A stretch of DNA of 64,000 nt from Vallitalea maricola (GCF_036985595.1 NZ_BTPU01000027.1:137962-201961), one strand, 5' to 3'; positions 41,608 to 51,597 are shown, counted from the stretch's first letter. Translations and numbers: made by a program. The notes: generated by a model not told the origin, from the letters alone.

Positions 41608-43278
41608 ATGAATTGGCTAACAAAGGAATACATATTTATATTTTTTGCATTTATTGGCGGTTTTGGTATGTTCCTATACGGTATGCACATTATGGCTGAA
41701 GGTCTTCAAAAATCAGCAGGTAATAAGATGAAGAGTCTTCTGGGTGCATTAACCAACAATAGATTTTTAGCAGTAACAGTTGGTGCACTGGTTACAGCCA
41801 TTATTCAAAGTAGTTCTGCTTGTACTGTAATGGTAGTTGGATTTGTTAACGCAGGCTTATTCAATCTATCACAAGCTGTAGGAGTTATAATGGGAGCAAA
41901 CATTGGTACAACCATTACTTCTTGGATAGTATCAAGTCAGGAATGGTTAGTATTCTTGAAACCATCAAAATTAGCACCATTGGCTATTGGAATTGGTGCA
42001 TTGTTCCTATTTTTTGCAAAAAATCAACGCAAGAAACAAATTGGTGAGATTATCATTGGCTTTGGTCTATTATTTATAGGTCTTGAATATATGAAAGATG
42101 CAATAGAACCTTTCCAAGATTCACCAGCATTTACAGAAGCATTTAAAATGTTTGGAAAAAATCCAGTCTTAGGTATATTAACAGGTGCAGTTGTAACAGC
42201 AATCATTCAGAGTAGTTCGGCATCAGTTGGTATTTTGCAAACAGTAGCAACAGTAACTTTTGTTCCTTGGAGTGCAGCAGTATATATTATCCTTGGACAA
42301 AACATTGGTACTTGTGTAACAGCAATGTTATCAAGTATTGGAGCTAATAAAACAGCTAAAAGAGCTGCTTATATCCATTTGCTGTTTAACGTAATTGGTA
42401 CAGTGATATTTGCAATATTATGTGTAGTATATTTTACATTCATTAATTCTAATTTTGGTAATAATGTAGCTGTTAATATGGTAGGTATAAGTATATTCCA
42501 TACAGTATTTAATATCAGTAATACGGTTATTCTATTCCCATTTGCAGATAAACTTGTATCTCTGTCTAACAGAATTGTAAGAGGTAAAGATGACGAAGAT
42601 CAAACGGAAGAACAAGTTGCCCTAAGACATCTTGATGATAGAATATTGGAAACTCCAAGTTTTGCTGTAGAAAACGCAATCAAAGAAGTCATACACATGG
42701 GTTATTTAGCTGTAGAAAATGTTAAATGTGCTACTACCGCAATAATAGAAAAAGATGTGGACAAAGTTAATAAAGTCTATGAAGAAGAAAAGAACATTAA
42801 TGCTTTAGAAAAACTTATAACAGAGTATTTAATAAAGATAAGTAACTCAGTTATTAACGAAAGCCAAAATGAGGTTGTAACTAATCTATTCCATACAGTT
42901 AATGATATTGAACGTGTTGGAGATCATGCTGAAAATATAGCAGAACTTGCAGAGTATTTCATTGAAAATAATCTAATTTTCTCTGAAAGTGCGAACAAGG
43001 AATTATTGGATATATCAAATAGAGCTACTGAAACAATAGAACTTGCAATAAAGTCAAGAGAAAATGATGATGTTGATCTTGTTAGAAAGGTTGAGCAAAA
43101 CGAAGATTTAGTAGATGAATTAGAGGATGAGTTAAGGGAGAAACATATCAGGAGATTAGCTCAAAACATATGCGATTCAACTACTGGTGTGGTATTTTTA
43201 GATTTAATAAGCAATTATGAAAGAATATCAGACCATGCACTAAATATTGCTTATTATGTAAGAGATGAATTATTATAA
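41608..43278 (+). CDS. Na/Pi cotransporter with PhoU-like C-terminal domain
   Basis: The 556-residue NptA/PNaS family protein has two inverted repeats, each with a QSSS motif (VTAIIQSSSACTVMVVGF and VTAIIQSSSASVGILQTV), and about eight membrane spans to residue 320. The last 200 residues are helical with two PhoU-like helical hairpins (ERVGDHAENIAELAEYF and ERISDHALNIAYYVRD). It moves phosphate with sodium. The upstream Pho-box array suggests phosphate control. The AGGAGG site is clear. Confidence 0.92.
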   Translation: MNWLTKEYIFIFFAFIGGFGMFLYGMHIMAEGLQKSAGNKMKSLLGALTNNRFLAVTVGALVTAIIQSSSACTVMVVGFVNAGLFNLSQAVGVIMGANIGTTITSWIVSSQEWLVFLKPSKLAPLAIGIGALFLFFAKNQRKKQIGEIIIGFGLLFIGLEYMKDAIEPFQDSPAFTEAFKMFGKNPVLGILTGAVVTAIIQSSSASVGILQTVATVTFVPWSAAVYIILGQNIGTCVTAMLSSIGANKTAKRAAYIHLLFNVIGTVIFAILCVVYFTFINSNFGNNVAVNMVGISIFHTVFNISNTVILFPFADKLVSLSNRIVRGKDDEDQTEEQVALRHLDDRILETPSFAVENAIKEVIHMGYLAVENVKCATTAIIEKDVDKVNKVYEEEKNINALEKLITEYLIKISNSVINESQNEVVTNLFHTVNDIERVGDHAENIAELAEYFIENNLIFSESANKELLDISNRATETIELAIKSRENDDVDLVRKVEQNEDLVDELEDELREKHIRRLAQNICDSTTGVVFLDLISNYERISDHALNIAYYVRDELL

Positions 43279-43285
43279 ATTAGAG

Positions 43286-43308
43286 GGGGCAGATAACTGC
43301 CCCTTGTT
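43286..43308 (+). terminator. Terminator after the Na/Pi gene
   Basis: GGGGCAG (43286-43292) and CTGCCCC (43297-43303), 4-base loop, then T-rich sequence. Confidence 0.85.
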
Positions 43309-43337
43309 TAATATTTTGTTAAAAACACAAAAAAAAC

Positions 43338-43366
43338 TTGAAATTATATACTACATTGTTTATAAT
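43338..43366 (+). promoter_or_regulatory. Promoter of cggR and the glycolytic genes
   Basis: TTGAAA (43338-43343), 17 bases and TATAAT (43361-43366). Confidence 0.85.
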
Positions 43367-43411
43367 ATAAATTGGGATGAATTGGTGGTTTAATTCCTTT
43401 TTTTTGAAGCA

Positions 43412-43440
43412 ATAGGGACTATAATTGTTCATAGGGCCCC
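43412..43440 (+). promoter_or_regulatory. Candidate CggR operator
   Basis: ATAGGGACTATAATTGTTC followed by ATAGGGCCCC gives two GGGAC/GGGCC half-sites at 43415 and 43434, 19 bases apart, with TGTTC between them. The Bacillus CggR operator is a direct repeat of CGGGAC with TGTC elements. The site lies about 45 bases downstream of the promoter start and before the regulator gene. Confidence 0.5.
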
Positions 43441-43465
43441 AGAAGGTACCGAAAGGTGATTTGTA

Positions 43466-44497
43466 ATGGAAAATACCTTGTTAACACTTAAGAAAATTAT
43501 TCCAAAAGAGATTGATATATTGCAACGAAGATACGAAATATTAAAGGGAATACATATTTATCAACCAATAGGAAGACGAAGTTTATCCCAAAAATTATCA
43601 ATATCAGAAAAAATTATTAGGAATGAAACTGAATATTTGAAATCACAAGGTTTTATACTAGTATCAAGTGTTGGTATGAGTACTACTGATTCTGGAGATA
43701 CTATACTGGATGATTTGAAAGAGATTATGCATCATGTAAAAGGTCTTAATTATATGGAAGAAGAAGTTAAGAGACTTATAGGCTGCAAAGAGGTAGTTGT
43801 TGTACCTGGTAATTCATCTGAATATGAAGAGATAAAAGAAAATATTGGAAAAGCCGCAGTTGATGTTTTATTAAAACACATAAAAGATAATACTATAATT
43901 GCTCTTACTGGTGGAAGTACAGTGTACAATGTAGTTAAATCTTTGAATAATAAACCAAATACAACCTATGAAAACGTACTAGTTGTTCCAGCTAGAGGTA
44001 GTTTAAGGAATAATGTTGAATATCAAGCTAATACTATAGTATCTAAGCTTGCTAAGAAGCTGAATGGAGATTATGAACTTCTAAATATACCAGATAATTT
44101 AAGTAAAAAGGCACTTGACAGTGTAAGAAAAGAACCTGAAATCGAGCAAACCATATCTAATATCCTAAAAGCGAATATAATACTTTTTGGTATAGGTAAT
44201 GCTTATGAAATGGCTGGAAGAAGGAATCTACCTGAACCAGTTATGGATTTTCTTCATAGAAGGCAGGCTGTTGCTGAAGCATTGGGTTATTATTTTAATA
44301 AAAATGGTGAAATAGTGTATACATCAAGGTCAATTGGTATAAAATTAGAACATATGACTAAGACTCCTTATCCTATAGCTGTAGCGGGAGGAGCTAAAAA
44401 AGCAGAAGCTATAATGGCTGTAAAAAATATTATTAAAAATGGTTCACTGATAATTGATGAAGATGCAGCTAATAGAATTATTGAGATTATGAAGTAA
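43466..44497 (+). CDS. cggR: Central glycolytic genes regulator (SorC/DeoR family)
   Basis: The 343-residue protein has an N-terminal winged helix (about 20-75, YQPIGRRSLSQKLSISEKII) and a sugar-phosphate-binding domain (ALTGGSTVYNVVKSL, VVPARGSLRNN, LFGIGNAYEMAGRR). In Bacillus, CggR represses gapA-pgk-tpi-pgm-eno and is released by fructose-1,6-bisphosphate. It is immediately upstream of exactly that set here, with a promoter and candidate operator of its own. The symbol rests on homology and context together. Confidence 0.92.
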   Translation: MENTLLTLKKIIPKEIDILQRRYEILKGIHIYQPIGRRSLSQKLSISEKIIRNETEYLKSQGFILVSSVGMSTTDSGDTILDDLKEIMHHVKGLNYMEEEVKRLIGCKEVVVVPGNSSEYEEIKENIGKAAVDVLLKHIKDNTIIALTGGSTVYNVVKSLNNKPNTTYENVLVVPARGSLRNNVEYQANTIVSKLAKKLNGDYELLNIPDNLSKKALDSVRKEPEIEQTISNILKANIILFGIGNAYEMAGRRNLPEPVMDFLHRRQAVAEALGYYFNKNGEIVYTSRSIGIKLEHMTKTPYPIAVAGGAKKAEAIMAVKNIIKNGSLIIDEDAANRIIEIMK

Positions 44498-44513
44498 AAC
44501 TAGATTGTGTTTA

Positions 44514-44532
44514 TTAACTGTTATACAGTTTA
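44514..44532 (+). promoter_or_regulatory. Small hairpin between cggR and gap
   Basis: AACTGT (44516-44521) and ACAGTT (44525-44530), extended by TTA/TAA, form a short stem just ahead of the gap ribosome binding site. In Bacillus the cggR-gapA message is cut here and a 5' stem stabilises gapA mRNA; the same may apply. Confidence 0.4.
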
Positions 44533-44566
44533 ATATAAAAATTATAATTTTAGGAGGAACAAGAAT

Positions 44567-45556
44567 ATGGCAAAAATTGCAATTAATGGATTTGGACGTA
44601 TCGGACGTAACGCATTTAAAGTAGCTATGGAACAAGGAGTTGACATCGTAGCTATTAATGATTTAACTGATGCTAATACATTAGCTCACTTATTAAAATA
44701 TGATTCATGCTTTGGTAAATTTGAAGGAACTGTAGAAGTTGGAAATGGAGCTTTAGTAGTTAATGGAAAAGAAATCAAAGTATTAGCTGAAAGAAATCCT
44801 GCAGATCTTCCTTGGAAAGAATTAGGTGTTGATATTGTTATTGAGTCAACTGGTTTATTCAGACAAAAAGAAAAAGCTCAATTACATATTGATGCTGGTG
44901 CAAAGAAAGTAATCATTTCAGCTCCTGGTAAAGGAACAAAATCAATTGTAATGGGTGTTAACGAAGAAGATTATAACCCAGCAGAAGATAATATCATTGA
45001 TAACGCTTCTTGTACAACTAACTGTTTAGCACCATTCGCTAAAGTATTAAATGATACTTTCGGAATCAAAAGAGGTATCATGACTACAGTTCACTCATAC
45101 ACTAATGACCAAAGAATCTTAGACTTACCTCACGAAGATTTAAGAAGAGCTCGTGCAGCAGCTGAGTCTATTATCCCTACAACTACAGGAGCAGCTGAAG
45201 CAGTAGCAAAAGTTATCCCTTCATTAAAAGGTAAATTAACTGGTATGGCTATGCGTGTACCTACTCCTACAGTATCTGTTGTTGACTTAACTGTAGAATT
45301 AGGAAAAGAAGTAACAGTTGAAGAAGTTAACGGAGCTTTAAAAGCAGCAGCTGAAGGAAGTAACGTACTTGGATACTCTGATGAACCATTAGTATCAATT
45401 GATTACAGAAAAGATTCACGTTCATCAATCGTTGATGGATTAGCAACACTTGTTATGGAAGGAAGCTTAGTTAAAGTAGTTTCTTGGTATGATAATGAGT
45501 GGGGTTATTCAAACAGAATTATTGACTTAGCAAAATATGTAGCTGAAAGACTTTAA
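44567..45556 (+). CDS. gap: Glyceraldehyde-3-phosphate dehydrogenase
   Basis: The 329-residue NAD-dependent enzyme has the Rossmann start KIAINGFGRIGRNAF, catalytic Cys in NASCTTNCLAP, and VHSYTNDQRILDLPH. It oxidises glyceraldehyde-3-phosphate in glycolysis. Codons are strongly biased to a highly expressed pattern. AGGAGGAAC is the ribosome binding site. A terminator-like hairpin separates it from pgk, so gap may be made in excess. Confidence 0.97.
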   Translation: MAKIAINGFGRIGRNAFKVAMEQGVDIVAINDLTDANTLAHLLKYDSCFGKFEGTVEVGNGALVVNGKEIKVLAERNPADLPWKELGVDIVIESTGLFRQKEKAQLHIDAGAKKVIISAPGKGTKSIVMGVNEEDYNPAEDNIIDNASCTTNCLAPFAKVLNDTFGIKRGIMTTVHSYTNDQRILDLPHEDLRRARAAAESIIPTTTGAAEAVAKVIPSLKGKLTGMAMRVPTPTVSVVDLTVELGKEVTVEEVNGALKAAAEGSNVLGYSDEPLVSIDYRKDSRSSIVDGLATLVMEGSLVKVVSWYDNEWGYSNRIIDLAKYVAERL

Positions 45557-45595
45557 TTAATATAAGTTTGAATAGATTTATATAAGGTCCATATG

Positions 45596-45635
45596 GTCCT
45601 CTCTTGTAGGTCAGACTATAGGGAGGACTTTTTTA
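45596..45635 (+). terminator. Terminator or attenuator between gap and pgk
   Basis: GTCCTCTC (45596-45603) pairs with GGGAGGAC (45621-45628), followed by six T. Since pgk to gpmI follow without an obvious new promoter, partial read-through is likely. Confidence 0.75.
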
Positions 45636-45746
45636 ATACTCATATGAGTATTAAAGTTGATTAGAAAAGTTAGAAAATTTCAAAATAAACTAGTTATATT
45701 GAGATTAACTAACATAAATCAAGTATTAGAAGGGAGACGACTACCA

Positions 45747-46940
45747 ATGCTTAATAAAAAGACAGTTGACGATATAAATGTACAAGGTAAGAAAGTCCTA
45801 GTAAGATGTGATTTTAACGTACCTTTAAAAGATGGTGTAATTACTGATGAGAACCGTTTAACAGCAGCATTACCTACAATTAATAAATTAATTAAAGATG
45901 GTGCAAAAGTTATTCTTTGCTCACACCTTGGAAAACCAAAAGGAGAACCTAAGCCAGAGCTTTCACTTGCTCCAGTAGCAAAAAGACTTTCAGAATTATT
46001 AAATAAAGAAGTTGTTTTTGCAGCAGACGACAATGTAGTTGGTGACAATGCTAAAAAAGCTGTTGCTGACATGAAAGATGGAGATGTAGTACTTCTTCAA
46101 AATACTCGTTACAGAAAAGAAGAAACAAAAAATGGTGAAGATTTCAGTAAGGAATTAGGAAGTCTAGCTGAAATGTTTGTTAATGATGCATTTGGAACTG
46201 CTCATAGAGCACATTGTTCTAATGTTGGAGTAACTAATTATGTTGATACTTGTGTAGTAGGTTATTTAATGCAAAAAGAAATTGACTTCTTGGGCAACGC
46301 TGTAAATAATCCAAAGAGACCTTTTGTAGCTATTCTTGGTGGAGCAAAAGTATCTGATAAAATAAATGTTATTAATAATCTTCTTGATAAAGTAGATACT
46401 CTAATCATAGGTGGAGGAATGGCTTATACATTCTTAAAAGCTATGGGTAATGAAGTTGGTTTATCATTACTTGAAGAAGATAAAATTGATTATGCAAGAG
46501 AAATGATTGAAAAAGCAAAAGAAAAAGGTGTTAATTTCTTATTACCAGTTGATAATGTAGTAGCACAAGAATTCAAGAATGACACACCATTCAAGACTGT
46601 AAAAAGAGGAATGATCGAACCTGATTGGGAAGGTCTTGATATTGGAGAAGAAACTAGAGAAATATTCGCTGGTGCTGTAAAAGACGCAAAGACAGTTGTT
46701 TGGAACGGACCAATGGGTGTATTTGAATTTGAAAACTTTGCAGGTGGAACAATTGCTGTAGCAAAAGCATTAGCTGAAACTGATGCAACAACTATCATCG
46801 GTGGTGGTGATTCAGCAGCAGCTGTTAACCAACTTGGATTCGGGGATAAAATGACTCATATTTCTACAGGTGGTGGTGCTTCACTTGAATTCTTAGAAGG
46901 AAAAGAATTACCAGGTGTTGCAGCAGCAAACGATAAATAG
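45747..46940 (+). CDS. pgk: Phosphoglycerate kinase
   Basis: The 397 residues start at 45747 behind GGGAG. The conserved VLVRCDFNVPL (about 19-29), SHLGKPKG, LGGAKVSDKI and GGGDSAAAV segments are all present. It transfers phosphate from 1,3-bisphosphoglycerate to ADP. Length and start agree with family members; upstream in-frame codons lack a ribosome binding site. tpiA follows 29 bases on. Confidence 0.97.
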   Translation: MLNKKTVDDINVQGKKVLVRCDFNVPLKDGVITDENRLTAALPTINKLIKDGAKVILCSHLGKPKGEPKPELSLAPVAKRLSELLNKEVVFAADDNVVGDNAKKAVADMKDGDVVLLQNTRYRKEETKNGEDFSKELGSLAEMFVNDAFGTAHRAHCSNVGVTNYVDTCVVGYLMQKEIDFLGNAVNNPKRPFVAILGGAKVSDKINVINNLLDKVDTLIIGGGMAYTFLKAMGNEVGLSLLEEDKIDYAREMIEKAKEKGVNFLLPVDNVVAQEFKNDTPFKTVKRGMIEPDWEGLDIGEETREIFAGAVKDAKTVVWNGPMGVFEFENFAGGTIAVAKALAETDATTIIGGGDSAAAVNQLGFGDKMTHISTGGGASLEFLEGKELPGVAAANDK

Positions 46941-46969
46941 TTATAACAATATAAATGGAGGTTGGTATA

Positions 46970-47716
46970 ATGCGTAAGATGATTATTGCAGGAAACTGGA
47001 AGATGAATAAAACTCCAAGAGAAGCATTAGCTTTAATTGAAGAGTTAAAACCATTAGTTAAAAATGATGATGTAGATGTTGTATTTTGTACACCTTATGT
47101 TTCATTAGTATTAGCTGTTGAAGCTACAAAAGATTGTAACATTGAAATAGGTGCACAAAACATGTACTTTGAAGAAAGCGGAGCTTACACTGGAGAGATT
47201 GCTCCAAATATGTTAACTGAAATTGGAGTTAAATACGTTGTATTAGGTCACTCCGAAAGAAGAGAATATTTTGGAGAAACTAATGAAATAGTTAATAAAA
47301 AAGTACTTAAAGCTATAGAACATGGCTTAACACCAATTATTTGCTGTGGTGAAACATTAGAGCAGAGAGAACAAGGAATAACAGTAGATCTTATAAGAGC
47401 ACAAATCAAAGTTGCACTTAAAGACGTTGCTAAAGAAGATGCTAAAAATGTTGTTCTTGCTTACGAACCAATATGGGCTATAGGAACTGGTAAAACTGCT
47501 ACATCTGAACAAGCTGAAGAAGTTTGTGCAGCTATACGTCAAGTAGTTAAAGAAGTTTATGATGAAGAAGTAGCTGATGCAGTTCGAATTCAATATGGTG
47601 GAAGTGTTAATGCAGGTAATGCAAAAGAACTCTTCGCAATGGAAAATATTGATGGAGGATTAGTTGGTGGAGCTAGTCTGAAGGCTGATTTTGGTAAGGT
47701 AGTAAATTACAAATAA
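46970..47716 (+). CDS. tpiA: Triosephosphate isomerase
   Basis: The 248-residue TIM barrel has the AGNWKMNKT start, catalytic His in VLGHSERRE and catalytic Glu in YEPIWAIGTGKTA, with the phosphate loop GGSV near the end. The start at 46970 is given by GGAGG; an in-frame ATG at 46955 is upstream of that site. Confidence 0.97.
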   Translation: MRKMIIAGNWKMNKTPREALALIEELKPLVKNDDVDVVFCTPYVSLVLAVEATKDCNIEIGAQNMYFEESGAYTGEIAPNMLTEIGVKYVVLGHSERREYFGETNEIVNKKVLKAIEHGLTPIICCGETLEQREQGITVDLIRAQIKVALKDVAKEDAKNVVLAYEPIWAIGTGKTATSEQAEEVCAAIRQVVKEVYDEEVADAVRIQYGGSVNAGNAKELFAMENIDGGLVGGASLKADFGKVVNYK

Positions 47717-47731
47717 TAATGATTATTAGAT

Positions 47732-47757
47732 AAGGTTATGAATTTATTCATAACCTT
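47732..47757 (+). terminator. Perfect 12-bp hairpin between tpiA and gpmI
   Basis: AAGGTTATGAAT (47732-47743) and ATTCATAACCTT (47746-47757) form a perfect stem with a 2-base loop. A proper T-run is missing, so it may be a processing or stability element rather than a terminator. Confidence 0.6.
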
Positions 47758-47794
47758 CTAGTCTATTATAGATTCGATAAGAAGGAGTTATGAA

Positions 47795-49333
47795 ATGTCA
47801 AAAAAACCAACAGTATTAATGATATTAGATGGATTTGGACTTAATGAAAAGACTGAAGGGAATGGAGTTAAACTTGCAAAAAAACCTAACTTGGATAAGA
47901 TTATGAAAACATATCCTTGTGTTGAAGGATTTGCTAGTGGATTAGATGTTGGATTACCTCATGGACAAATGGGTAACTCAGAAGTAGGGCATCTCAATAT
48001 TGGCGCAGGAAGAATTGTTTACCAAGAGCTTACTAGAATCACTAAAGAAATAGAAAATGGAGATTTCTATAAAAATACAGCGTTACTTGCAGCAATAGAC
48101 AATTGTAAAGTAAATGAATCAGCATTGCACCTATATGGTCTATTATCAGATGGGGGTGTACATTCACATAATACACATTTATATGCATTATTGAAATTAG
48201 CAAAAGAACATAATATTGAAAAAGTTTATGTACATGCATTTTTAGATGGTAGAGATACACCTCCAGCTTCAGGTAAAGATTATCTTGAAGAGTTAGAAGA
48301 AAAAATGAGAGAAATTGGCGTTGGTAAAATAGCTACTGTAATGGGACGCTATTACGCTATGGATAGAGATAATCGTTGGGAAAGAGAAAAACTTGCGTAT
48401 GATGCAATGGTAAAAGGTGAAGGAAAACTTGCTAAGAGTGCCTTAGCCGCTATACAAGGCTCATATCATGAAGATGTATATGATGAATTCGTACTTCCAA
48501 CTGTTGTTTTAGCAGAAGGAAAACCAACTGGTAAGATTAGTGAAAATGATTCAATAATATGCTTTAATTTTAGACCAGACAGAGCTAGACAAATAACAAG
48601 AGCTTTTTGTGATGATAAATTTGATAAATTTGAAAGAGAATTCTTCAAAGTAACTTATGTTTGTTTTACAGATTATGACGTTACTATACCTAATAAAATA
48701 GTAGCATTCCATAAGGTTATGCTAAAAAATACTTTAGGTGAATATTTAGCTAATAAAGGATTAAAACAACTTAGATTGGCTGAAACAGAAAAATATGCTC
48801 ATGTTACATTTTTCTTTAATGGTGGTATTGAAGAACCTAATAAAGGCGAAGATAGAATATTAGTACCATCACCAAAAGTTGCTACTTATGATTTACAGCC
48901 AGAGATGAGTGCCAATGAAGTATGTGATAATTTAGTAAAAGCTATTAAATCAGATAAATATGATCTTATCATCGTTAACTTTGCTAATCCTGATATGGTT
49001 GGACACACAGGAATAGAGAAAGCAGTAATTAAAGCAGTTGAGACAGTTGACAGCTGTGTTGGAAGAACACTTGATGCTTTAATTGAAGCAGATGGTCAAA
49101 TGTTTATCTGTGCTGACCATGGTAATTCAGAACAATTGATTGATTACAAAACAGGAGACCCATTTACAGCACATACAACTAATCCAGTTCCATTTATCTT
49201 AGTTAACTATAAAGATAATGTGACACTACGAGAAGGTGGAAAGCTAGCAGATATTGCCCCTACACTACTTGAATTAATGGAAGTTGAAAAACCAGCTGAA
49301 ATGACTGGTGAATCTTTATTAAAGGATAAATAG
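47795..49333 (+). CDS. gpmI: Cofactor-independent phosphoglycerate mutase
   Basis: The 512-residue two-metal enzyme has ILDGFGLNEK (metal), catalytic Ser in MGNSEVGHLNIGAGR, FNFRPDRARQITRA, and the C-terminal metal ligands CADHGNSEQL and FTAHTTNPVPF. It interconverts 3- and 2-phosphoglycerate and belongs to the alkaline phosphatase superfamily. AAGGAG precedes the start. It lies between tpiA and eno, as in Bacillus. Confidence 0.97.
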   Translation: MSKKPTVLMILDGFGLNEKTEGNGVKLAKKPNLDKIMKTYPCVEGFASGLDVGLPHGQMGNSEVGHLNIGAGRIVYQELTRITKEIENGDFYKNTALLAAIDNCKVNESALHLYGLLSDGGVHSHNTHLYALLKLAKEHNIEKVYVHAFLDGRDTPPASGKDYLEELEEKMREIGVGKIATVMGRYYAMDRDNRWEREKLAYDAMVKGEGKLAKSALAAIQGSYHEDVYDEFVLPTVVLAEGKPTGKISENDSIICFNFRPDRARQITRAFCDDKFDKFEREFFKVTYVCFTDYDVTIPNKIVAFHKVMLKNTLGEYLANKGLKQLRLAETEKYAHVTFFFNGGIEEPNKGEDRILVPSPKVATYDLQPEMSANEVCDNLVKAIKSDKYDLIIVNFANPDMVGHTGIEKAVIKAVETVDSCVGRTLDALIEADGQMFICADHGNSEQLIDYKTGDPFTAHTTNPVPFILVNYKDNVTLREGGKLADIAPTLLELMEVEKPAEMTGESLLKDK

Positions 49334-49455
49334 ATTAAACTTATTGAAATGGGGTATATATGTTAAGTTCAATATATAATTTATATTTTTTTAATAAGAT
49401 ATTAATATGGGTAAAATATAGAGTATAAGATTTATCTTATGAGTAATAATATATG

Positions 49456-49483
49456 TTGACCGATTCTATTAACTTGCTATATT
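49456..49483 (+). promoter_or_regulatory. Promoter of eno
   Basis: TTGACC (49456-49461), 16 bases and TATATT (49478-49483) in the 215-base gap before eno suggest that enolase has its own transcript. Confidence 0.6.
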
Positions 49484-49548
49484 GCATATATACAATATTT
49501 ACCTTTTAATTAATATAATTCTTAATAGATACGAAAGGAGAAAAAAGT

Positions 49549-50868
49549 ATGAAGAGTTTTGTAGAGATTATTGACGTTTATGCAAGAGAAATACTTGACT
49601 CAAGAGCTAACCCAACAGTGGAAGTAGAAGTAGTGACAGAAGACGGATATTTAGGACGTGCAGCAGTTCCTTCAGGAGCATCAACAGGAGCATTTGAAGC
49701 AGTGGAGCTTAGAGATGGTGGAGACCGTTATATGGGCAAAGGTGTAGAGAATGCAGTAGATAATGTTAATAATATTATAGCTGAAGAAATAATTGGAATG
49801 AATGCACTTGACCAAGTAAAAATTGACCAAAAATTAATTGAATTAGATGGAACTAACAACAAAGGTAAATTAGGAGCTAATGCTATTCTTGGTGTATCAA
49901 TGGCAGTTGCAAAAGCAGCAGCAGAAGCTGTTGGTATGTCATTATATCAATACCTAGGTGGTTTTAATGCTAAAGTAATGCCTGTACCAATGATGAATAT
50001 ATTAAATGGTGGAGAGCATGCTGATAATACAGTTGATATTCAAGAATTCATGATTATGCCAGTAGGTGCAACTTCTTTTAAAGATGCTCTAAGAATGTGT
50101 GCAGAGGTATATCATAATCTTAAAAAAGTTTTAAATGAAAAAGGTTTAGCAACTAGTATTGGTGATGAAGGTGGATTTGCACCTGATATAGCTTCATCTG
50201 AAGAAGTTATAGGGATTATTATTGATGCAATTGAAAGAGCTGGATATCAACCTGGTGATGATATGAGAATCGCTATGGACGTAGCAGCTTCAGAATTATA
50301 TAATGAAGAAACTGGTAAATACCACTTCCCAGGCGAAAGCAAAATGAAAGGTGAAGAAGTAATAAGAACTTCAGAAGAATTAGTTGACTATTACGAAGAC
50401 TTACTTAACAAATTCCCAATCATCTCTATAGAAGATGGATTAGATGAAGAAGACTGGGAAGGGTGGAAATTATTAACTGAAAGATTAGGTGACAGAGTAC
50501 AATTAGTTGGAGATGATTTATTCGTAACTAATACTGAGAGATTAGAAAAAGGAATTGACCTTGGAGTTGCTAATTCTATCCTAATCAAAGTTAATCAAAT
50601 TGGTACATTAACTGAAACATTTAATGCTATAGAGATGGCTAATAGAGCTGGTTATACAGCAGTTGTATCACACCGTTCTGGTGAAACAGAAGATAATACT
50701 ATTGCTGATATAGTTGTAGCTGCTAATGCAGGACAAATTAAAACAGGAGCACCTTGTAGATCTGACCGTGTTGCTAAATATAATCAATTATTAAGAATTG
50801 AAGAAGAATTAGAAGATGCAGCTGAATATAGAGGACTTGATGCTTGGTTTAATTTAAAAGATAAATAA
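49549..50868 (+). CDS. eno: Enolase
   Basis: The 439 residues start behind AAAGGAG. SRANPTVEVEV, PSGASTGAFEA, the metal ligands in ISIEDGLDEEDW and VGDDLFVTN, and SHRSGETEDN are present. It dehydrates 2-phosphoglycerate to phosphoenolpyruvate. A terminator follows after 10 bases. Confidence 0.97.
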   Translation: MKSFVEIIDVYAREILDSRANPTVEVEVVTEDGYLGRAAVPSGASTGAFEAVELRDGGDRYMGKGVENAVDNVNNIIAEEIIGMNALDQVKIDQKLIELDGTNNKGKLGANAILGVSMAVAKAAAEAVGMSLYQYLGGFNAKVMPVPMMNILNGGEHADNTVDIQEFMIMPVGATSFKDALRMCAEVYHNLKKVLNEKGLATSIGDEGGFAPDIASSEEVIGIIIDAIERAGYQPGDDMRIAMDVAASELYNEETGKYHFPGESKMKGEEVIRTSEELVDYYEDLLNKFPIISIEDGLDEEDWEGWKLLTERLGDRVQLVGDDLFVTNTERLEKGIDLGVANSILIKVNQIGTLTETFNAIEMANRAGYTAVVSHRSGETEDNTIADIVVAANAGQIKTGAPCRSDRVAKYNQLLRIEEELEDAAEYRGLDAWFNLKDK

Positions 50869-50878
50869 TTCAATTAAT

Positions 50879-50908
50879 AGACCTCGATTCGTCGGGGTCT
50901 TTAATTTT
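50879..50908 (+). terminator. Terminator after eno
   Basis: AGACCTCGA (50879-50887) pairs with TCGGGGTCT (50892-50900), with one wobble and a 4-base loop, then a T-rich tail. Confidence 0.85.
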
Positions 50909-50928
50909 GTAATAAGTAGGTGAAGATT

Positions 50929-51597
50929 ATGTATAAATATGATTTACATGTTCATACAAAAGAAACTAGTCCTTGCTCTCATGTAGCAGCAGCTGATATG
51001 ATAGAAGTTTATAGAGATAATGGTTATTCAGGTGTTGTAATTACTGACCATTATAGACCAGTATTCTTTAATACTAGTGAATTTGCAACTTGGGAAGAAA
51101 AGGTAGAGGACTTTTTAAGAGGGTATAGGAACGCAAAATACCAAGGTGATAAATACGATATGGATGTATTACTAGGAATTGAGTTGGCTTTTAATAATAC
51201 AAAAACAAATGATTTTCTCATATATGGTATCACTGAAGAAATTTTAATGAAATCGAAAGATTTATTGAATATGGGTTTTGAAGGTTTGAGTAAGTTTTGT
51301 AGAGAAAATAATTTGTTGTTCTATCAGGCACATCCATTAAGGGGATATTGTCATTTAGAGGATATAGCATTATTGGATGGTGTTGAAGTACATAATGGAA
51401 ATTCACGTCATGATTCACATAACGATGAAATAGAAGTAATAGCTAGTAAAAATGATCTATATATGATTTCAGGTTCTGATTTCCATGAATATGGAGATGA
51501 AAATAATGGGGGTATACTTACTAGCAATAGAATAAAAACTAATAATAATTTAATTAAAGTTTTAAAAAGTAAAGATTATACATTGTTCAGAGGATAA
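50929..51597 (+). CDS. PHP-domain phosphoesterase
   Basis: The 222 residues have KYDLHVHTKETSPCSHV at the start, ITDHYRPVF, GIELAFNN and SGSDFHEYG near the end, which are the metal ligands of the PHP fold. It is short and single-domain, similar to YciV/TrpH-like or other PHP phosphatases; the substrate is unknown. ATG 50929 is chosen because AGTAGGTGA lies before it. It follows eno's terminator. Confidence 0.82.
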   Translation: MYKYDLHVHTKETSPCSHVAAADMIEVYRDNGYSGVVITDHYRPVFFNTSEFATWEEKVEDFLRGYRNAKYQGDKYDMDVLLGIELAFNNTKTNDFLIYGITEEILMKSKDLLNMGFEGLSKFCRENNLLFYQAHPLRGYCHLEDIALLDGVEVHNGNSRHDSHNDEIEVIASKNDLYMISGSDFHEYGDENNGGILTSNRIKTNNNLIKVLKSKDYTLFRG

